A DNA stretch of 64,000 bases, taken from assembly GCF_030268205.1 (NCBI RefSeq), contig NZ_BSQF01000001.1, positions 478,649 to 542,648 of the forward strand. The letters are read 5' to 3'. This document shows positions 59,433-64,000 of this stretch, in pieces. The position numbers and the translations under genes are program-made. This DNA is from Allomuricauda sp. NBRC 101325. Lineage in GTDB: Bacteria > Bacteroidota > Bacteroidia > Flavobacteriales > Flavobacteriaceae. Position 1 is the first letter of the stretch. The number at the start of each line of letters is the position of its first letter. The notes beneath the pieces were generated by a model. That model had not been told where the DNA came from. It searched no databases and was given only the letters and a program-made list of their open reading frames with translations.

Positions 59433-60647
59433 ATGGAAAAAACGATCTTGCATCTAGACTTGGATACATTTTATGTATCCGTGGAGCGCATCATCAATAC
59501 AGAGCTTAAAAACAAGCCCTTATTGGTGGGCGGCACCAGTGACCGTGGTGTGGTTGCCGCCTGCAGCTACGAGACCCGTGGATTTGGGGTGCATTCGGGC
59601 ATGCCCATGAAAATGGCCAAGGAACTTTGTCCAGAGGCCGTGGTAATTCGTGGCAATGCGGGCACCTACAGCAAATATTCGGATGTGGTCACCGAAATCA
59701 TCAAGGAACACGTTCCCCTTTTCGAAAAATCGAGCATTGATGAATTCTATGCCGACCTATCGGGCATGGACCGTTTTTTTGGCTGCTACAAATATGCCAC
59801 GGAAATGCGCCAGAAAATCATTCGGGAAACAGGCCTGCCCATTTCATTCGGATTATCCGTGAACAAAGTGGTTTCCAAGGTGGCCACCAACGAGGCCAAG
59901 CCCAACAACCAGCTTAAAATAGATTTTGGTCTTGAAAAGCCCTTTTTGGCTCCACTTTCCATCAAAAAGATTCCGATGGTGGGCGACAAAACCTATCAGA
60001 CCCTTAGAAATTTGGGCATACGACAGGTAAAGACCATTCAGGATATGCCCATGGACATCATGCAACGAGTGTTGGGTGCCAACGGTCAAGTCATTTGGAA
60101 AAGGGCCAATGGCATAGACGACACACCCGTGATTCCATTTCACGATAGAAAATCCATTTCCAACGAAAGAACATTTGATAAGGACACTATCGATGTCATC
60201 AAACTAAGGGGCATTTTGATTGCCATGACCGAAAACTTGGCCTTCCAATTGCGAAGAGGCGATAAGTTAACGGCCTGCATTGCCGTAAAAATTCGGTATT
60301 CCGATTTTAATACCTATTCCAAACAATCTCGTATTCCGTACACAAGTGCCGACCATACCCTTATCCCAAAAATTTTGGAACTGTTCAACTCACTATATAA
60401 CAAACGGATGTTGGTCCGCCTTATCGGGATTCGATTCAGCCATTTGGTCTCTGGCAATTACCAAATCAACCTTTTTGAGGATACCGAGGAGACCCTGAAC
60501 CTTTACCAAGCCATGGACTATGTCCGTAATCGGTTTGGAAGTCGAAGCGTACTGCGCGCCTCTGCCATGGGAGCAAAGACTATTGGAAGCATGCACAACC
60601 CTTTTAACGGGGAGCCACCAGTGGTTTTGGCGCATCGAAAACAGTAA
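59433..60647 (+). CDS. dinB: DNA polymerase IV (Y family)
   Basis: A 404-residue translesion polymerase. Catalytic acidic residues: Asp in HLDLDTFYVSVE at the N-terminus and the SIDEFYADLSG motif (Asp-Glu) near residue 103. Then the helix-hairpin-helix (IPMVGDKTYQTLRNLGI) and little-finger domain. No obvious beta-clamp peptide at the C-terminus. It is followed after 52 bp by a dnaE gene, as in ImuB/DnaE2-like mutagenesis cassettes, though imuA is not seen. Confidence 0.93.
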   Translation: MEKTILHLDLDTFYVSVERIINTELKNKPLLVGGTSDRGVVAACSYETRGFGVHSGMPMKMAKELCPEAVVIRGNAGTYSKYSDVVTEIIKEHVPLFEKSSIDEFYADLSGMDRFFGCYKYATEMRQKIIRETGLPISFGLSVNKVVSKVATNEAKPNNQLKIDFGLEKPFLAPLSIKKIPMVGDKTYQTLRNLGIRQVKTIQDMPMDIMQRVLGANGQVIWKRANGIDDTPVIPFHDRKSISNERTFDKDTIDVIKLRGILIAMTENLAFQLRRGDKLTACIAVKIRYSDFNTYSKQSRIPYTSADHTLIPKILELFNSLYNKRMLVRLIGIRFSHLVSGNYQINLFEDTEETLNLYQAMDYVRNRFGSRSVLRASAMGAKTIGSMHNPFNGEPPVVLAHRKQ

Positions 60648-60667
60648 TTTCTTGTCACCTCGACCTC

Positions 60668-60700
60668 ATAATTGAACATTGATAATTGATAACTGACAAT
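60668..60700. repeat. AT-rich repeat running into the dnaE start codon
   Basis: Tandem TTGATAATTGATAACTGACAATTG-type units (in pieces: ATTGATAATTGATAACTG and ACAATTG). The last TTG is the only plausible start of the downstream gene. Same type of repeat as around 43053-43086. Confidence 0.45.
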
Positions 60701-63699
60701 TGTATTTAAACTGCCACACATATTATAGTTTACGGTTCGGGACGTTCTCGGAAGTGGAGCTATTGCAATTGGCGCAACAGAACCACGTGACCCAATTGGT
60801 GCTCACCGACATCAACAACACTTCGGCAGGATTGAATTTTGTTCGAAAAGCCCCCGAATTTGGCGTAAAACCGATTTTGGGAATTGATTTCAGGAATGGA
60901 ACCGAACCCTGCTTTATCGGTATTGCCCAGAACAACGAGGGGTATCTGGAACTGAACGATTTTTTGTCCCGCCACCTTTATGATAGTTCCAAAATTCCAG
61001 ACCGAGCGCCTACTTTTAAGAATGTGTTCGTGGTCTATCCGTTTGAACAGGTATTGCTCAATGAGCTTGACCATTTTCAGGAACATGAGTTCATCGGAAT
61101 CTCAATCAAAGATTTGCGCAGGCTTCCGTTTTCCAAATTGGCATCGCTGACCAAAAAATTGGTGGTACAACAACCTGTCACCTTTCGAAACAAACAGGAT
61201 TTTAACGCCCACAGATTGCTGAGGGCCATCGACAACAACGTACTGTTGAGTAAACTTCCAAAGGAAGAGGAAGCCAATGAAGAAGAGAAAATGTACCCTA
61301 TCCAAAATCTGGCGGCCGCGTTTTCAGAGTTTCCTTTTATTCTGGAAAACACGGAAAAACTGCTCAACAAGTGTAGTATCCATTTTGATTTTTCCAAAGA
61401 CAGAAAACCACAAAACCTGAAAACCTTTTTGGGAAGCGTGGAAGAAGACGAGCAGCTCTTGGAAAAACTCTGTGAAGAGGGACTCCCCTACCGATATGAA
61501 GAAATAAACGATTCCATTAAAAATCGGTTGAACAAAGAACTTGATCTTATCAAAAAAATGGGGTTTGTCTCCTATTTCTTGATCAATTGGGAAATTGTTT
61601 CCGAAGCAAGGCGAAGAGGATTCTTCTACGTAGGTCGAGGTAGTGGGGCCAACAGTATTGTAGCGTACCTGCTCCGCATCACCGATGTAGACCCCATGGA
61701 ACTCGACCTCTATTTTGAACGGTTCATTAACCTTTACCGAGCCAATCCTCCCGATTTTGACATTGATTTTTCGTGGAGAGATCGCCCTACCATGACCCAA
61801 TATATTTTTGAACGCTTTGAACACGTCGCCCTACTCGGCACCTATGTTACCTTTAAGGAACGGGGCGTAATTCGGGAACTGGGAAAAGTGTTCGGACTCC
61901 CTCCCCAAGACATTGATTTTTTGTTGACAGGAAGATATGTGCTTGACCAATTGGACCATGTTTCCAAACTGGTGCTGAAATACGGCAGCTTGCTCAAGAA
62001 CAAACCCAATTATTTGAGCATTCACGCAGGGGGAATTTTGATCAGCGATAAACCCTTGCATTGGTTTTCGGCCACCCATCTACCCCCAAAAGGGTTTCCG
62101 ACCACGCAATACGATATGGTCATTGCCGAAGATGTGGGGCTCTACAAATTTGACATTCTAGGGCAACGCGGCTTGGGCAAGATCAAGGAAGCCTTGGAAA
62201 TTGTGGCCTACAATCAACCTGAAAAACTTTCGGACATTGACATTCACGACATAAAGGGATTCAAAAAAGACCCTGTGATCAATAACCTGATCAAAACCGC
62301 ACAATGCATGGGCTGCTTTTATGTAGAGTCACCCGCTATGCGAATGCTGCTCAAAAAACTTCAGGTCGATACTTATTTGGGCTTGGTGGCTGCCAGTTCC
62401 ATTATTCGCCCTGGAGTGGCTAAAAGTGGTATGATGCGGGAATATATTCTGCGTCATCGCAACAAGGGCAGAACCGAGGAAAAAGCGCATCCGATCATGC
62501 TGGAAATTATGCCCGACACCTACGGGGTCATGGTCTACCAAGAAGATGTGATCAAAGTGGCCCACCATTTTGCAGGGCTGGATTTGGGCGAAGCAGACGT
62601 GCTCCGCAGGGGCATGAGTGGCAAATTCCGTTCGCGGGCCGAGTTCCAAAAAGTGCAGGACAAGTTTATTTCCAATTGCAGAAAAAAGGGTTATGCGGAA
62701 TCCTTGATCTCGGAAATCTGGAACCAAGTTGCCAGTTTTGCGGGCTACGCTTTTGCCAAGGGACACTCTGCTTCCTATGCCGTGGAAAGTTATCAAAGCT
62801 TGTTTTTGAGAACCTATTTTCCTTTGGAATATATGGTGGCCGTGCTCAACAACGGTGGCGGGTTTTACCGTTCGGAATTTTATGTGCACGATGCCCGCAT
62901 GCTAGGTGCGACCATTCATCCGCCCTGTGTGAACAAAAGCATGGCCGTAAACCGCATTTATGGAACTCATATTTATTTGGGGATGATGTATCTGCGTGAT
63001 TTGGAAAACAGGGTCATGGAGCGCATCCTGAAAGAACGCATGCTCCACGGAAATTTTACTTCTTTGGAAGATTTCTTGGATCGGGTGTTCATCCGCATGG
63101 AGCAACTTTCCATTTTGATTCGCATTGATGCATTTCGTTTTACAGGAATCAACAAGCACGAACTGCTCTGGAAAGCCCATTTGATGCTCTCCAAAAACGA
63201 CCGATTGGAACACCCGAAGCTCTTTCCACCAAGGCATCAAAAATTCCAGATGCCCCAACTGAACACCACGGCTTTGGAAACCGCTTTTGAACAATTGGAA
63301 CTCTTGGGCTTCTGTCTCTGCAGTCCTTTTGAATTGTTGGAAGAGACCCCAAAAAACACGAACGGACAAAAAGATTTGGAGGCTTTCCTCAACAAACACA
63401 TCGACATTTATGGTTATCTAGTGACAGTGAAAAACACTTCGACCCATGATGGAAAACGCATGTATTTTGCCACTTTCGTAGATCAATTTGGCGAAGTGTT
63501 CGACACGGTGCTCTTCCCTCCCGTGGCGGCCAAGTATTATTTCAGGGGAAAGGGTATTTACCGTTCCTATGGCAAGGTGGTGGAAGAATTTGGTTTCTTG
63601 AGCATTGAGGTGATCAAAATGAAAAAGGAAAACTACATCCAAGATCCTCGCTATGCCGATATGCGAACGAGCAAAAAATTACTGGGCCAAAAGAAGTGA
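60700..63699 (+). CDS. Short DNA polymerase III alpha subunit (DnaE2/error-prone type)
   Basis: A 999-residue C-family polymerase, shorter than the replicative DnaE of this group (about 1450). It starts with a PHP domain at residue 2 (YLNCHTYYSLRFGTFS); the second PHP motif reads LTDINN, not LTDHGN, so proofreading metal binding is doubtful. Polymerase core: VGRGSGANSIVAY, PPDFDIDFSW (two catalytic Asp) and KGHSASYAVESYQ, then an OB domain near the end. The start codon is TTG at 60700, inside a repeat; no ATG fits. Pairing with dinB suggests damage-induced mutagenic synthesis. Confidence 0.91.
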   Translation: MYLNCHTYYSLRFGTFSEVELLQLAQQNHVTQLVLTDINNTSAGLNFVRKAPEFGVKPILGIDFRNGTEPCFIGIAQNNEGYLELNDFLSRHLYDSSKIPDRAPTFKNVFVVYPFEQVLLNELDHFQEHEFIGISIKDLRRLPFSKLASLTKKLVVQQPVTFRNKQDFNAHRLLRAIDNNVLLSKLPKEEEANEEEKMYPIQNLAAAFSEFPFILENTEKLLNKCSIHFDFSKDRKPQNLKTFLGSVEEDEQLLEKLCEEGLPYRYEEINDSIKNRLNKELDLIKKMGFVSYFLINWEIVSEARRRGFFYVGRGSGANSIVAYLLRITDVDPMELDLYFERFINLYRANPPDFDIDFSWRDRPTMTQYIFERFEHVALLGTYVTFKERGVIRELGKVFGLPPQDIDFLLTGRYVLDQLDHVSKLVLKYGSLLKNKPNYLSIHAGGILISDKPLHWFSATHLPPKGFPTTQYDMVIAEDVGLYKFDILGQRGLGKIKEALEIVAYNQPEKLSDIDIHDIKGFKKDPVINNLIKTAQCMGCFYVESPAMRMLLKKLQVDTYLGLVAASSIIRPGVAKSGMMREYILRHRNKGRTEEKAHPIMLEIMPDTYGVMVYQEDVIKVAHHFAGLDLGEADVLRRGMSGKFRSRAEFQKVQDKFISNCRKKGYAESLISEIWNQVASFAGYAFAKGHSASYAVESYQSLFLRTYFPLEYMVAVLNNGGGFYRSEFYVHDARMLGATIHPPCVNKSMAVNRIYGTHIYLGMMYLRDLENRVMERILKERMLHGNFTSLEDFLDRVFIRMEQLSILIRIDAFRFTGINKHELLWKAHLMLSKNDRLEHPKLFPPRHQKFQMPQLNTTALETAFEQLELLGFCLCSPFELLEETPKNTNGQKDLEAFLNKHIDIYGYLVTVKNTSTHDGKRMYFATFVDQFGEVFDTVLFPPVAAKYYFRGKGIYRSYGKVVEEFGFLSIEVIKMKKENYIQDPRYADMRTSKKLLGQKK

Positions 63700-63748
63700 G
63701 CGGAATACCGTAACTTAGGATTAGAATTAAAACAAATCCTCAAGGTCC

Positions 63749-64000
63749 ATGAAAGAAGAATTCACCAGAAACGTTTCACTCACAGGAGAAATCAAATTTA
63801 CTGGACTGCGACTAAAGGAACCCATGCACCATTCTGCAGGTTTGCTTGGTGTAAAAGAAGCTTTGCGACACACTTTTAAAGAAATGGGAATTGCCAAGTC
63901 CATGAAAACCCTTGCCGAAATGAACCAAGAGAATGGCTTTCGATGCCCCAGTTGTGCTTGGCCCGTTCCAGAGAACCCCTCCAACATAGCAGAATATTGT
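63749..64000 (+). CDS. FdhF/YdeP-family molybdopterin oxidoreductase, 5' part only
   Basis: 84 N-terminal residues before the window ends. GLRLKEPMHHSAG and NGFRCPSCAWPVPE with the end AEYC match the start of YdeP-type formate-dehydrogenase-like proteins, which bind bis-MGD and a 4Fe-4S cluster through these cysteines. Full proteins have about 750 residues. Starts 49 bp after dnaE. Confidence 0.85.
   Translation, partial: MKEEFTRNVSLTGEIKFTGLRLKEPMHHSAGLLGVKEALRHTFKEMGIAKSMKTLAEMNQENGFRCPSCAWPVPENPSNIAEYC

Noticed and set aside
1-64000. CRISPR array, prophage, complete insertion sequence or restriction-modification system
   Set aside because: No regularly spaced direct repeats, no transposase or integrase, no cas, phage structural or methyltransferase genes found in any frame.

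Overview
The window reads as a chromosomal segment of a marine-type member of the Flavobacteriaceae (Bacteroidota). Support: Bacteroidota-style promoters (-7 box TAnnTTTG) and few Shine-Dalgarno sequences; a fused ccoN-ccoO oxidase gene; TonB-type and BlaI/M56 gene pairs; many families largely confined to this phylum (DUF2490, DUF4407, DUF4421, DUF4230, DUF4260); and moderate-to-low GC. Both ends cut genes: pckA on the left and a YdeP-like molybdopterin oxidoreductase on the right.

Left third (1-26,800): a microaerobic/anaerobic block. A cbb3 oxidase operon (ccoS, ccoNO, ccoQ, ccoP, ccoG, ccoH, a SafE-like protein, an acetyl-CoA hydrolase/transferase), the copper ATPase gene ccoI, hemN, three universal stress proteins, pckA with a DASS-type transporter, a ligase-like/deacylase-like pair, a TonB protein, a DUF2490 protein and a response regulator/histidine kinase pair surround one Crp/Fnr regulator gene at 22141. 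Nine copies of the dyad TGAYANNTRTCA lie 46-66 bp before start codons. They serve ten promoters, and in nearly all the -7 box begins exactly 35 nt after the first base of the dyad, which is the geometry of class II activation near -41.5. I regard this as one locally encoded regulon and the main result of the window.

Middle (26,800-52,100): a DUF4421 protein, tRNA-Leu(UAG), an M20 peptidase, PhnA, an SQR-like flavoprotein, two BlaI-repressor/M56-sensor loci (one sensor carries an ExbD/TolR-like domain, the other two TonB C-terminal domains), a MutS-like membrane ATPase, small conserved genes, RuvC, HemW, a TPR protein, a TonB-dependent receptor with a His-rich partner, DUF456 and a nitroreductase. 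Accessory material breaks this run: a low-GC fatty-acid desaturase bordered by cassette-like inverted repeats (40134-41078), a four-helix-bundle (IVP) gene between ruvC and hemW, and a palindromic repeat inserted in frame inside hemW.

Right third (52,100-64,000): a LysR regulator divergent from a complete hutHIUG histidine-degradation operon, interspersed palindromic repeats, a candidate structured small RNA of about 95 nt (59216-59313, minus strand), and an error-prone polymerase pair (DinB and a short DnaE).

All family assignments come from reading motifs by eye; no database search was possible.
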